From: Turritopsis dohrnii
Lineage: Eukaryota > Cnidaria > Hydrozoa > Anthoathecata > Oceaniidae
Direction of reading: 5' to 3'
NCBI GenBank assembly: GCA_027922465.2
Contig: BQMF02000021.1
Location: 682,001-746,000 of the forward strand
DNA length: 64,000 bases
In this document: piece by piece, positions 45,601 to 60,600 of the stretch
Numbering within the stretch: the stretch's first letter is position 1
Layout of the letters: the number at the start of each line of letters is the position of its first letter
Notes under the pieces: generated by a model
Database searches by the model: none
The model's input: only the letters and a program-made list of their open reading frames with translations
Told to the model about the DNA's origin: nothing
Position numbers and translations under genes: made by a program

Positions 45601-48600
45601 TAAAAAATTATTCATAATCTGATTATCTTACTCGAGCAGTTCCTGTAATGTTATCGCTGCTCATTCGTAGTTTAAAAGAAGCATGACTAGCAACCATGTC
45701 TTCAGTGAACGCAGCATATGTTGCTGAATCGTCATCTTCACCAGCTGGGTTGAATAGTTGAAGGTGCAGCACATCAGTCAGTAGAATGGCGTTGGATGTC
45801 GGAGGTAAACTGCTGTAAATATCACCTTTGATCTGCTCAAAGGAAAACGTAAGACGTTGATGACAAAAGAAATTCAATTATCAAATAAACATCATTGTCC
45901 CAGCGAACAAATCTGTTGAAGAATCACTGCAAAGGAGTTCATTTTCATTGAAATATATATACAGTATTTTAATGAAAACACTCTTCGCAGCTTGGACTTT
46001 TTAAACAAAATGACCGTATGAAAGAAGCAATCTTTCTATAACGCTTTTTCTTTCAAACTTTCGATTTTTCAAAAAAATCTATCGTTGCATGCTAAGTGAA
46101 ATATCGCTTATTGCTACATTACAAACATCAAGTGTCACTCAACGACGTTTTCCACTTCTACCGAGTCTTTTAAGTTAATCTCTCGCATGTGTTGAAACAT
46201 GAAATTGTACCGAAAATAGAAAATGATGAAGAAAAAACAGAAAATTATGGTGAAAACGCACCGCTGTCACGACATAAAAGAATCCAGCGCATTCTTCGAT
46301 CTCCGAACAGTTCCAGAAGTTGTAGGTCTCCGCAAATTCATCAGAGAATGAAATAAAGTTACTGTCGTATGCAGTAGCATATTCTCCAGTTACATTGGAG
46401 ATTCGTTCTGCATAAAGGCCAATGTTATCGGTGGCAATGTTTATTGGGTCAATCTGTATGGCATCACTGATTGATTTGCCACAGTATTCCAAATTATCAA
46501 TGAACGCCTGTTTGCTCTGAGCATCTTCATCATTGTAAGATAGTTCGAACAATATATTGTTGTGAGATTCAATGAAGTTCGCGACCTGGAACAAAAGGAA
46601 AATTTTATTTTACACGAAGTCTTGATAAGAGCGACAATTCGGTGAGTTACTTTATTATAGTGATATTATAGCCATGTTATATCCTATGATGATGAATAAT
46701 AATCTCAAGTTTACAGCAACGAGAACGCCTTCACCCCACAAAAGTGTAAATGGAGAAGTCAGTGCTAATCAATCGACTGGATTAAAAAATACGTTTTTAG
46801 GACCAGCACGACCTTGTAATTACGGTTTGTGTTATTATAGCTGTCCGTGTTCCAGCCGATCATGTCAAGTCTCTCCATTCCGAGGCGCTTTAAAGGCGCA
46901 ATGCCAGTCATACGAGCCACACTGATTGCAACGGATAATGATGGTTTTACAAGTATAATAGATTAATTAATCAAATTAATCAAGCTAAACAGACTTTAAA
47001 ACGATTTAAAGGTGTGGAGTTAAAGGGAGAGCGTACCATGTGTGAATTTCATAAAAAATTATTTGTCGACAAATAATTCTTAGAAGTAATTCTTAGACGG
47101 TAAGCATTATCTGTTTAATCCTATAAGTGCAAATTTGGACACATTCGTTGAAAAATCACCGTGGAGGAGTGCATTTTCATGGAAAACACACAAACATGCA
47201 CACCATTTCAACTGTAATACACTTTGTCGCAGTGACTTTAACGTTTTTATATATTACCTCTTCATAGGACATCAATGTTTCAGTCTCCTCTTCAACAACA
47301 GCTCTTCGTTTTCTTTTTTCTTCGTTCTCACTCTATGTTGAAATAACAAAGAATGAATGTTTTACAAAATATTTTCCAGTCCTCTAGGCTATTACCAAAC
47401 GTGCTTAAAAAATCAACATCGATATTGAAAAGATACATACCCAACTCTCTATCAACCTCATTATATTTAAATTTTAACAGATGAAACTGATCATTTTTAA
47501 CCAGCAATATAGCGTAATCAATTCTCTATTAATATAAGGAGAAACTCAACGAACAGCTTACCACACGAGAACCATAATGATTAGCTACAACTTCTTTTAC
47601 AATTTTCGTTGCCCGTTCATCACCTACTTTCTCTGTGCTCGATTTCAGCGCGTCGGAGAAAGTCTTTAATGGCGCATTTTCGCTAATTCCTCCTAGCTAA
47701 AAGGCCAGATACACAATGCAGTAAATTCTATGTAGCCAAAAGAACTAAAGCTATATCAAAGAGAAGCTATGTCAATATAGTTGGATCGTGACATTGAAAT
47801 TTTATAAGGAATCTGATTGAGGAAAACGAAAATGCTAGTTCTATCGATGGTTTCCACGCAGATGATATTTACAGTCTTGTACAAACTTCAAATCTCTTGA
47901 GTTTTGTAACAGAAAATGATGTCGCATTAAATAATAATGCCGAATGTGATTTCAGAATGTTGGGAACGGAAATTTTAAAGCTGTTTTTTTAAATGAATAT
48001 AACGAATTTCAAAATAATTTTTACATCAATGGAAAGCCATTTTCAAGTTCTTTCCACTAGTATATGTTTGTGAAAAATGAAAAGGTGATTTTTGGAAAAT
48101 AAAGAAAATGCCTTGGAAAAATGTAATTAAATCTTAAAAGGTAACATTTATTTAGAATTTAATAATAATAATTAAGCCGAAGAATGAAGAATGAAAAAGA
48201 CATTATATTGAAATCACGGTGTGCATTATTTTCTAATGCGACATTATTTTCTATTATAGTTTCTCTGTTATTAATAAATCAAGACTTGAAGAACATCCTA
48301 ATGTGCTATAACAAAATATATAACAAATTATAACTTTCAAACGGCCACAATTGAAAAACAATGAGCAAATACAACATCGCTAGAAAAACTGCATAAGTTT
48401 TTCCTTGTGTTTTAGAGATCAAAATAGCCAAAACGTGCCAAAGAAATATTGCGTTTTTACCGTTAGAGCTATATCGTCTCGTTTCTGGTTGATATCATCA
48501 ATTGAACAGGTAGAATTTGCATTGGTAGTAGGGTCGCATTTTATCAGTACCGCCTCTTGTGCCAAACTCAAATCGTCTAAATTTACAAAACATAAAGAAG

Positions 48601-51600
48601 GTTAAAATCCTCTTTCAGCAAATCTGATTAACTGAATACAAAATGTTGAAGTATTGTTATACCAATCAAAAAAGCAGTTTGGGAAATTTTCTAAATTACC
48701 ATCAACGTTGAATTGTAGAAGAAATGGTTCACTTTGGTATCAATTTGGTTTTAAGAGCAAAGGGTACTGATCGCTACTAAGCATTATCAGTTTTCACACT
48801 ACTTACTTGGTATGTCATCGTAATTTCCGGCGGCAATATCCTTATTGGCTTTATCGATAGTACTGCCCAGTATCTCTTCTTCGGATAATAAAGATTTGAA
48901 GACTTTTACGAAAGCTTCGACTCTGGTTTTGATGCCAGCCTTATTTTTTATAACACCAACGATTTTGAGCATGCTTTGGTTGTCCTTTTTGCCTATCGAA
49001 AAATTGTGTGTTTTAGTTATTTAGGATAAAAAATAGTTCTACCGAAACAAGAAGAAGAAAATACAATAATTTGTAATTCAGCGGTTCTTACGTTTTACCG
49101 CCGTACCGTTTTTCAAGTAAAAAATATCACACAAATCTATAAGCTTTGTTATCACTCAGAATCCACCCTCACTTCCGTTTTTGATAAGTTCTTTTTAAGT
49201 ATGTAGTAGGGGATAACACGAGATACTTCCATGCAATCTATATTTTGCTATGTTTGTTCAGTCATCCACAGTAAAATAAAGGCTGCCAAGTCTAACTAAT
49301 GTAATGAAAAAATCCTACCTTCACATATTCCGTCAAACGCAATTATATCATTGGAACTGAATTCCTTCAATATTGGCTTTTTCCCGCATAATGGTCCGGC
49401 TTGGTACTCCAAAGCATCGTTAGGGTCGTCGGTATTACAACTGAAAGACACTCTGAATGTGGTGTTCAAAGCAATACCTTCCTTTGGATCCACGGACATT
49501 GAACCTTCAAAAAACAAAATTGAAAAAATAACTGGATGTGTCATAAGCTTTTCAAAATTTTATTAGAAGCAAATGATGAGCAATCAAATTTATGATTACG
49601 CTCGTTGATAACGACAAGTTGTTCAGCACTCAATTTCATGACTTTTTTATACTTGCAGACACATGTGACAAAAATGGATGACCATAGAGAAAGGCGATCA
49701 CATTACGAATGATTAACACTTCAACAGAATCAATGCTCTTACAGTCTTTCGGTGGTGCTTTCTTTTCGAGTGTAATATATCGAATTGTCTCGCCAACTGA
49801 ATTATTTGCTGAAATTTTGAATAAGTATTTTTGCTCTGACAGCAGTTCTTTAAGAATTGTGAACTTCACTTTGTTAACAACTTTCTTTCGGATGATCTGT
49901 TTTACGATTTCCTTCTTAACAGCTCCAAAATCAAGATCACTTCCATAACCTAAATTGAATAATCTTGAATATTGTTTCCAATAGAGAGCAATAAACAAAT
50001 TCAACGTAATTAGTGTTAATTTATCAGCTAAAAATTTGCATCTCGAATTCTCGATAATTCCATTTTTGGCAGGGACTCTCTTGAGCAAACACGCTGGTCC
50101 AAGTAAAACTCAGATATTAGTAATTTGAAGCAATGGCTGTCGGTTTCAGTTTAAAACACTCCGAAAAACAAAACCTGCACATGCAAGATGTAGAACTTAA
50201 GTAACCTGTTAATAAAATTTGATAAAAAATAAATTCAAGCTAAAGAAGAAAAGGAACAGAATTACATAAAAAAGAATTGAGATCGGATGCAGAATAAGCA
50301 TTAGAAAAAGAAGTCTGAGAAATAATCATAAGTAAAGAATAAAGTCTAAGCTCATCGAAAATAAGACTAAAATCATCTAGAGATTCTGCATTAAAATAAT
50401 TGTTGTCTTTATAATTGTAGAGTCACCAGAACGGTTAAAACATAAACAATGCAAGTTTTTTAACATATACATTTATTAAAGGAAGCTTTTTGTGTCATCA
50501 GGTTAAAATGATAATCTTTTTTTTTAAGCTGGTGATGTGTCAGTCAGACACGAAAGTAGATATCATAACGAGAAAAGACCGCTTGTATCTTATCCAATTA
50601 GTGCCACACTCACTTGTAAAGTTGCTTCAGTATCTTATGTAACAGTTTCTGACAAACATTTTATGCATCGTGAAAGAAAGCATTTTCTTCTATTTTCATT
50701 TTTGGTAGAATATATACCAGATAAAGATATGCTGTCAAAAGGAATTACGGTTTGCTAAAAAAATTGCACTAACTTGTGTCGTCATCTTCATCCAGACTTT
50801 CATCCGTATTTTCAATTGTGATGTCATTTGGTGAACTATGCTGAATAGTAGCCACCACGCGGAATTTGTTTGCCATTTCTTTCCTTCTCACTTTGATTTC
50901 AGGTGGCAAATGTTGACTGACATGAACTTCTATAGAAGCTGAGTTTGATTGGCCATCAGTTGGGAATGCCTGGAATTCGTATCTATAAAGTCATACATAA
51001 AATTTTAATTTAAGGCGTTCTTGAAATTATCATAATCATAAATAAAAAAATGGTTCAGTGATATTAAAAAAATTCCTTAGCTACAACGTTTACTAAACGC
51101 CTATTATACGTTCAGTACAAACTATCTATATGACGAGAATTACAGTAACTCTTCATCAGATTTATTTCAAATTAGGCGACTTATTATTGGGATAAAACTG
51201 TCATCATATAATTGCCATTATAATGAATAAACCAATAAATCAAATCAACACATTGAAATCATACCCACTTTAGATAATGAAAGGAATTTTTAAAAAAACT
51301 TTGCCAATTGCAAAGACAAGACTATTTAAAAAACGAAAACATACTTTTCTCCACATCGCAATTGAGTCGCTGGATTCAATTCAATAGCGTCACCATCAGG
51401 TAAAACCAAAGGTAACATTGTTAACTCATCTAGGCATACAGATTTCTCAGTAGCTGTCTTTTGAAAGCATTTCCATTTGATTCCAATTTTTTTCGATGCC
51501 TTGATAATGTACTTAGCAGTACTGCATTTAATAGTCTTTTTCCCTGAAAGACATCAGACAATCCATCAAAACACGTAAAACATGGGAAAACAGAACTCTT

Positions 51601-54600
51601 TTTCAAATGGACCAAAAAGCAAATTAGCGAAAACGTACAATAAAATTCGCCAGCTTACCTTTTAATTTTAGAAGTTTATTTTCAATGACAACATGTTCTT
51701 CTGCAGAACAAACACTTCCAGTGACAGATTTAGCAGTAAATCTTACTGTGACATTCTAAGAAATGAACCAATTAAATTTCAGAATGACAATCTAATTTCA
51801 GATCCTGAAATTTTTGCCTTTAGAAATACAAACCTCTGCTCCAGATGGATTTTGAAATTCCTCATTTTTCAGTTTATAAGAAACAACTGCTGCATTAAAC
51901 TTCACAACGATAGGATCTTTATTTTCTCGTAATATGGTAATATTGGTTTGTTCAATTTTGTTTTCACAGTTCTCACTTAATGCGTTACCTAGAAGGAAAT
52001 GATAAACTAGTAGGGCAGTTGAAATAGTGATAATATTAACAGATGGTTATAATAAGATTCAAAATATATAAGGAAGTTTTGAAGAACGTGTATATCTACT
52101 TATAATAATCCGCAATCGTGTGTAACACATTTAACTTGGTAAGTGTGAAAAAAGACTGGGGACGAAATGTTTCTATGGAAAATTCAATACGGCATCTTTA
52201 GAAAGTGAGTAACTGAGTGTACTGTGTGCACATCCACGATTAGTATATGCTCCTCCGTTTTGTTATTTTTGGTTTCGCACTGAAAATCTGCCGAAAAACG
52301 TCAATGGAGAAGCGCAAGCAATGCAATGTTTTTCGTTCGAAATTGGTTAACGATCATTTTGTAGCAGTAAAAACAAAAACAAAAAACTTCACGAACACGA
52401 AGATAGTTTTTTTTTAAAACGAAGATCTTTAATTTTATTGTTTTAGTCGTTTTCGGAGAAAGATCGTATCGTAAAGATTGAATTAACAAGTGTAAGTAAA
52501 TTCACGGAAGAACTGAATCAAAAATCAAAGTTTTGAGACTGTTTTCGTCTTTTTCCATAATTCATTTTTGACTGTTTGGTAGGCTGGAACTATACTCATG
52601 ATAATTTAATAACTTTTTCTATGTTTGCTTTCCGATATGGATAAGAAATCAAGTTTGTGTTTTGTTTTATTTTGCTTTCCTTTTTTGTTTGTGTGTATGT
52701 GTAGCATTTTGTTTATTATGATATGGTTTTCATTGCTCATGGAAATCTTCTTTTTTTTATATATATAGTTTAAAATAATTACGAAAGAGTTTAACAAGTC
52801 TAAATGCTTGAGTGTTTTGGTAAAGAACAGACTATTAAAATAACGAATGGTATCGAATCTTAGTGGATAAAGAAGCAACATTAGCAGGTATAATTCCGCA
52901 TATCATTTACATGGCGTTTTTATTCTTCTTCATAACATATCTTTTCTTTTTTGACTGTTTGATAGGCTGAAGCTAAACTCATGATCTTTTAATAAATATT
53001 CCCTGTTCCTACTCATATGTTTGCTTCAAGTTTGCGTTCGTTCTTTTAGTTTGCTTTTGTTTGTGCGTATATGTAGCTAAATATGTTTTTATGATAGGTT
53101 TATTATTAATAGAAATCTTCTTTTTTAGGTAAAATTAATTATGAAAGAATATATAAATTCGACATTGTAATATGAAGGGTGTTTGGTAAAGAACTGACTA
53201 ATGAAATAACGAATGCTATCGAATCTTATTGGAGTAAAGAAGCAACGTTAGCAGGTATAATTCCGTTTATCATTCATATTTCCTTTGGCGTTTTTATTTT
53301 TCACTACACGCCAAGGCAGCTTTGTTTACCACCCATTATCATTAAAGACTGTAAGAACAAAATTCCCACCTATTGCCCTTTGCTATGCGCCATCTTAACC
53401 AACAAATACAGCAGCCACTTCATCCATCGTGACATGAGGTTTTTTTTGTGTCTGTGTCAAAATCTACATTTTATGTTTCGTAATCACCTCTTTCTCTTTT
53501 CACGATGAACTGAAATCTTACGACATTTTAATAATGACGTTAGATTAAAAAATAGTGCCGCCTCTGCGTAGCCTTACGTCAAATATGTAGGAAAAACCGT
53601 TTAAAAAAAGTTAAATATTTCACTCCCTAAATTAGAAGTGGTATGCACAGCGCCGATTATGATAACTTTTTATTTCTATAAATGTTCGACACGGGTGTGA
53701 GCGATGCGTCGTTTTGAGAAATGCAACAGTAAAAAGTTTTTACACGGGATACTAGTATATATATATAACGGAAGCATATTTTCCGACAGTCAAATATAAT
53801 CAGAAAGGCAGTTTCTTTTCAACTCTGGACGTAGAATAAAGAAGAGCGTGTGGATGCGTATTAACGGAATTATTTGCATGTGCGGTGAATGTTATTTAAA
53901 GGAGGCAGAGGTTTGGAAATGTATATGAGGCGCTAACAGTAGCGTGTGTTAAGCTTTCAATTCAACTTTTGTTTCTCTTTATTTAACTACAATATACAAT
54001 AGAGAGCAAGTTCGGATCAGCACTAAATCACTTGTCCGATTAAAACAATTTTGTACGGCCTTGACCCTCTAGGCTTAGTGGCTATGCATTGGGTTGAGCA
54101 TTTTAGAAGCGCATCCAGCTGGTCACATTGTTACAAAATCATGTTCGAGATATTAAGATGTCAACAAACTCTTATGAATACTTATTGTATTCTACTTCAC
54201 AGAGTACTGATAATCGCCACATGATCAATTGCTCCAAAGAAAAACGCTGTGTTGTTTTCATTTCCCTCGATAAGGAAGAGTAGAAAGGAAGTGAATATAT
54301 CTTAAAGATTTAACCTACATTGAATCTCAAAAAACAAATCGTTTTGATTAAAGTATGTTTGTTATATACGTTATGGAAAATTTTAGTTTAAAGATTTTTG
54401 TTTAGTTGGAAATGGTCATTTCAGTTTTTTTTCCATAAATCATAATAATTTCAAAAAAGAGAAACGAAAGGATATGGTAAATTAAATGCTAATACCCAGA
54501 AAAAAACTCAAAATAAGGTTACCTTTGAAAGCAATTTTCTTTTTAAATTTTCTCAACTTAATAGAACATGTTAGAGCTGTATCAACTACAGTAACTTTTT

Positions 54601-57600
54601 GAGTAGCGGTACAGTTTTGGCCATATTTGTCAATTGCTGTAAGCGTGAAATCAAATACACGACCACTGGTGCCCCATCTATAAAATCAAATTGAAATCAG
54701 ATTATACATCATGAAACTCCAGAAGTATAACAATTTCATAGTAGAACCAGATAATTTCCCGAAAGAAAAATTTGCATTTCAAGCGTTTATACCAATTATA
54801 AAAGAAAAATTTTTAGTCTATTTTTTAAACAACATTTTAGCACTTTGGTAAATCATGCTTAAGTTTTTTTGTGACGCTGATTTTATTTGTTTCATTCTTC
54901 AGACTTAAATGAGCTCCACTAGTAAACACTTCATGTGTGATGTGTGCATACTGTAAGGACCTGCTAAAATAATTTTAAATTTTGAATTGGGACATTTACA
55001 ACATAAAACGGCTTAATTAACCTTAATTAAGATTTTGCTATCCATGTTTAGTCAAAGGTACATTTTTACTTACAAGTCTCGACGATCATCTAGATTCAAC
55101 AATGTTTGCTGATTTGATACTAATTCATTGAGTTTATCTAATTTCGCACCATCTGGGTCATCACTGGGATTTTCATTGCCATGATATGCTATTTTCCACT
55201 TATATTGTTTTGCAATTGCATGTGCTTTCAATGTCAATGCTTGACAAGTACCTACCAAAAAAAAAAATTCAATCAATACACTGTTTTCAACTACAAAACA
55301 TTACAGTGGCATAATGTTTGGGTGATGACGATGGGTGCGATCGGTCCTCCTTTTCGTAATCAGCTGCCCTTTTTTCAATAATTTCTTCCTTTAGTACAAG
55401 TAATTAATTGTCATAACAAACTTTTAAAACATCATTTTTTTAACATCCTAGTGTAAATTTATTATAGGGTTTCGATGAATCTAAACAAAGATTCAGTCCA
55501 TTCGTGAGAACAGGAAAACTTTCTGATAAGCAATGTCACTAGTAAAGCAATGAAGAGCAAGGTTTTTACTCCAAAAGCATTAGTTGACATATTAAGTGCA
55601 ACGTTTTGTCTTTTGATTGTTTTTTGTTTCAAAAATAAAATACATTCATCTGCCAAATCTGTCAAAAGGAAACGAATTATAATATCCAAAAAAAAAGAAA
55701 AATTTCATCCAATAAGGATATACAATACTTTCAAAATTTGCATTATTTTATAATTACGACTATTTTTGCATAAGCACATTTCAAAATATCCTAAGTTTGC
55801 ATGACCCAATGAAGATTACAGCTGATGTTGCTCCACATTTAGCAGATTACAATATACTTCAATACAATTTAATGTTTACAACAATGAAAACAGCAACTAT
55901 GAAAAAGGACTTAAAAATGTTTTGAATAACGAAAATATCCAAGTTACCTAAAATCAAACCATGAAAAGATACTTACTGACAAATTCTCTTTTTTGGATTT
56001 TACAAGAAAAAGTTGGAAGTTTCACATCAACATTAGTACAACTTCCAACTGAGGTGCTAACTTCACCACGACACTGAAAACACTTATCCGGAATACATAT
56101 CTTGTTATTTTCTACTGCAAATGACGAGCTAACCTTAATTGCATTTCTAAACAAATATAGAACAATTTGTTAATCGTGCTTTTTCTTTGAAAATTCACAA
56201 CTTTTCAAGAAAATGATTACAGCAAGAATTTAGTATTAGCTTCAAGGTAGGTCCAAACAAGTTGTTGAACGAATAATTTTGCTAACCTTGAAAATTTTGC
56301 AAATTTTTCACATGCCTTATCTTTCGACAATTCTATTGCCTTGTCGAATATAATCTTGTGACTGTACATTTTGCTTGATATGGGTTCCGCCATTAATGGC
56401 ATGGGCTTGTTCTGACAAGCTATTTGTAATGTTTGAACGGCAGACTTTCTGCCACAACTTCCAACAATGATTTTCAGTTCACCAGTGGTACTGGGGACTT
56501 TACAAACACAATGGAGCTTTTTCTCTTTGTCAAGCTTGGCATAAATTTTCCACATACTCTTATCCGTTTTGTAAATACAATGGTAGTTTTCGTTTTGATG
56601 GAATTCACCCTATATAGTCAAAATGATAATTAAATGCAGAAACTTCCAAGTGGCATAATGTTCTTTGTCCAAAAAGCTAACATTTAACGATTATGAATTA
56701 TGAGAAAAAAATTTCTCTTTACCATACTTTTACCATAAACAGTGTTAATGAAAGCATATAGCATACCTCAAACTCTAAATGAATCATAGAACCTGATGCA
56801 GCTGTAGTAGGTGAAAATGAGGTGATAGGAATCTGGTCATCGGCTTTTATCGTGATCAGTTGATTTCCAGTTATAGAATTACCATTTTTATCAATGCAAT
56901 TCAGATTGTATTGCCCTACTTTGCAACCTTCACCCATATAACGCATGACTGGACTACATAAAGATCTGCTTTCTCCAGATGCTTGTGTACAGTACTCATC
57001 CAATTTGGTGGTAACAGGGTCCTTATTGAGCTTGCATTCCTCTCCAGTGCTATAGAAATAAAGCACAAAACTTAGTGAATTAATTAAAGATGCAATGACC
57101 AAACCATGAAAACATGAAAACTGCCCTTTGTTGAAAAACCATTTACATGCGCAATACATATATTTACTTCTTTTGAGGGAGACAAGTATTATTCAGTTAA
57201 TGCATTATCAAGACAAAAGGGATTTTACAAACTGAAAAAATATTTTCATTCTCTAGCATATCAAAATTAAAAGGTACATTAAGAAATGTTATTCAATATA
57301 TCAATGAGAGATGGATTGCCGTAAAATTTTTTGTTTACTAAAAATAAATAGCATTAATTCATCAAAAATTTAATTCACCTGTAGAGATTCGAAGGTCACT
57401 GGTTTTTGAGGTCAAACAGGCTCTTCGTTTTTAAATTGTTGTTAGGGTTAGAATTTGAAAGTTTTAAGTTTTTATGAAAATGTCTTTTTTTTTCCTCTTC
57501 TCTTTGATGGAAAGCACCAATTTGTCTTGTTTCATAGTTCCTGTCTTTGAAAAGGTTTTTAAAAAGTTTATCGATATCAAGTGATGACAACCTAGTTTTG

Positions 57601-60600
57601 TAATTTTTCCTACTTGATTTTCTAAACACGTGTTTCATCAATTCAAAATCACTTATCATTTTATTTTTCTTGTTACAAATTCCATACTGTGTCAAAGAAA
57701 AGGTAGATTCCAAAATTGCAATAATTCCCAGGTTTCAGCAAAATCTCCACTTTTTAAAACTGTATTCAAAAAAATCTAGAAAGGACATGATTTCCCACCT
57801 GTCCATTAAGACACAGCCCATATCTTTTGCATCCACCTTTTTTATTTCTTTACTGAAACAAATCTGTAGACGTTTATTTGCTTGTGAGATATAAAACGAA
57901 AGTGGTGAAATACGTTCAATTGCACCAGCAGAGCATTCTTGCGTAACTACTTCACCAGGTTTGATGCATTTACCACAAGAAAATACTAGAAAATATCAAA
58001 CACAAGCATTGAGAAAAAAGATTGCAATCTTTATTTCATAATTCCATAATATAAAAAAAAACTTTTGGAAATTGTATCACAATATTTAGGACTTTGAGTA
58101 TATACAGAGTAAAACAGAAAATTAAGTGTACCATCTTCTCTTTTCTTTCCTGTGCTTCCACCAAAACATACAGAAGTTTCTCCATCTTCACATGCAAGAG
58201 GAATTGCACGGTCGATCCCGCAGCTCGTATCATTATTACAATCTGGTTTTATTACTTCACCTTCTGCCAGGCACTGGCCACATTTCAGTTGATGTTTGCA
58301 ACATTTTTCACGACCGTCCTCGATATACTCTTTTGAGTCTGCTATGGTGTTCCCACTCTTACCCAACATACAAACACCGCATCCTGAAAAAAAGTAATGA
58401 AGAAAGAATTAAACATGATCTCAAAAGTCTGGGTTGAAAAGAATCAACACTTTAATGAGTATGGTTAGCTATTAACTGTATTAACATTCATAATGTATTA
58501 CTAAAAATCAAGATTTTGTGAATTTTAACAGTCAAACAACAACTACTTTGTATTTTATTATTTGAAAAACAATGAAAAAAAGTTTTTACTATCTAAATAT
58601 GCATCCGATTCATATTGACCATCGCATTTCGGCTTGCATGGAACGTCAGTACATTTACCACATCCATCTATTTTTTTGTTCCTGCCAGCCACTCCTTCGC
58701 AATCTCTCCTTAAGACCTGTGCTTTAACAGCTTCTGAGAAAGCTTCACTTTTAATTAAATCTGGTTCTTTGTAACCAACAGTGCTTCTATCACTCCCATC
58801 CCAAACATGAAATTTAAACCACGGGATGCTGGGTAAAGGTCCGTCCTTGGCACATTCAAACTTTATAACACAGTCCAGATTTAGAACCAAGACTTTTTTA
58901 ACTTCTTCCAAGTTTTCAATATCTGCAAATTCGCCTTCCAGACATTTCCATTTAAACGAACCAACTGCTGGTTTAAAAAGGATATTTGATATAGCAATAC
59001 CAGAAACTTTCATTCGTTTATCTTCTAAATTAATCAGTTTGCTACCAATTTTGTTTTTATCTTTTTTTGTTCCAATTGCATTTTCCTGTATCGGAATGTC
59101 CAGTAGTGTTTTAATAGTAAATCCAATGTTGTCAGATTTTTTTTCAGGTATGGCTGGAGCAAACATTTCTCTGCTGGACGGCCTAGCCTTCCTTTCGGTG
59201 CTGTTGATATGGACAAATAATGGGATTCTTTCTTGTTCATCATCTTTTTGATCACTTATTTTTCTGTTTATAAGTGTATTCATACGCTAAATTTAAAACA
59301 AATATAGCTATTCCTACAACAACACTATTCTGCATAAATTTAAATTAATTCACGCTCAGGAAAATCAATGCAAATTGATATAATACTTACAATGCAACCC
59401 ATTCGGAAGAACACAGTAAAGTTCTTGTATGTATCGCGTAGTAGATAGAACTTGATGGAATCAAGCTTGTCAAATAAAACTGGCTTTGTTTTGAATTCAT
59501 CACTTCTGAAAATGTGTTCTTCATTATTACGGATGATTCCGATTTTTACTGAAAATAGAAAACATTACCATGAATGAGAAGTTTATCAACTTCGTCACCA
59601 ACAAATAGTGTCACCTAATAATATAACATGGAAACAATGAAAGTCAAAACATGTTAAAGAAATGTCATAGGCGTATTCAGGATTAGTAAAAAAAAGTGGA
59701 GGAGCAGAACGTTATGATATTTCTTTTCAATCCTAAGTTTCCACTAGCTTTATTTGCATGTCTTTGTTTTCTAAACTCTTCTTCACAAATGACGGAGCTC
59801 TAGCTGCTCCTTTGAATGCATCAACATCAAGTCCCTTGATTGTACTTCGAAATATGTCAACACAATTTCGTGAGAATATAAAATTCCTCATATACACATC
59901 ACAAAAGCCCTTTAATGTGAATTTCGTTCATCTAATGCTTAAACAGTTAAAGGAGCTGAAATACTTATGTTTTTATTGGTACCTTACCTTCCTCTCCGTT
60001 AACAACATCTACTATGAACAACCCTGTTTCTTTACACATTTTAACCATTGGACACACTTGAGGAATGGAGGGCAATTGTAGTGATTGGAATTCTTTGATC
60101 TAAATTACATATAATATAAATGTGAGACATGGACATGAATTGGTTCAGCTGGCAAGCATTTTATTTTTAGTCGTAATGCTGTAATGTGGATATTGATAGT
60201 ATCAACATCATTATAATAATAAAGCTGCCATTAAATTTATATAGAGTAGACTCTCTCATTCAAAGACTCAAGGGATCAAACAAACATTCTATTGATAGAG
60301 AGTTTGAATCATGATGGATCATTTACAAAGAATTGTTAGCTGGACATGAAATTTATTCCAGTTAGAGAAAGTTTAAATTATGAACAATGAAATTATAGAG
60401 ATTAAACCGTATTATAAAACTGATTTATCCTACCTGGTTCAATGCTGGTTTGATTGCTTTCTGGACTGCATACTCAGCAATATTTATTCTTGCTGGTTTC
60501 ACGGATAGTTTCGGCAGCTTGATATCATGAAGTATCAAAGTAAGCTTCATAGTAACTCCTGACGTTGTAACAGCAGTCACATTAATTTTTTTTATTGCAC

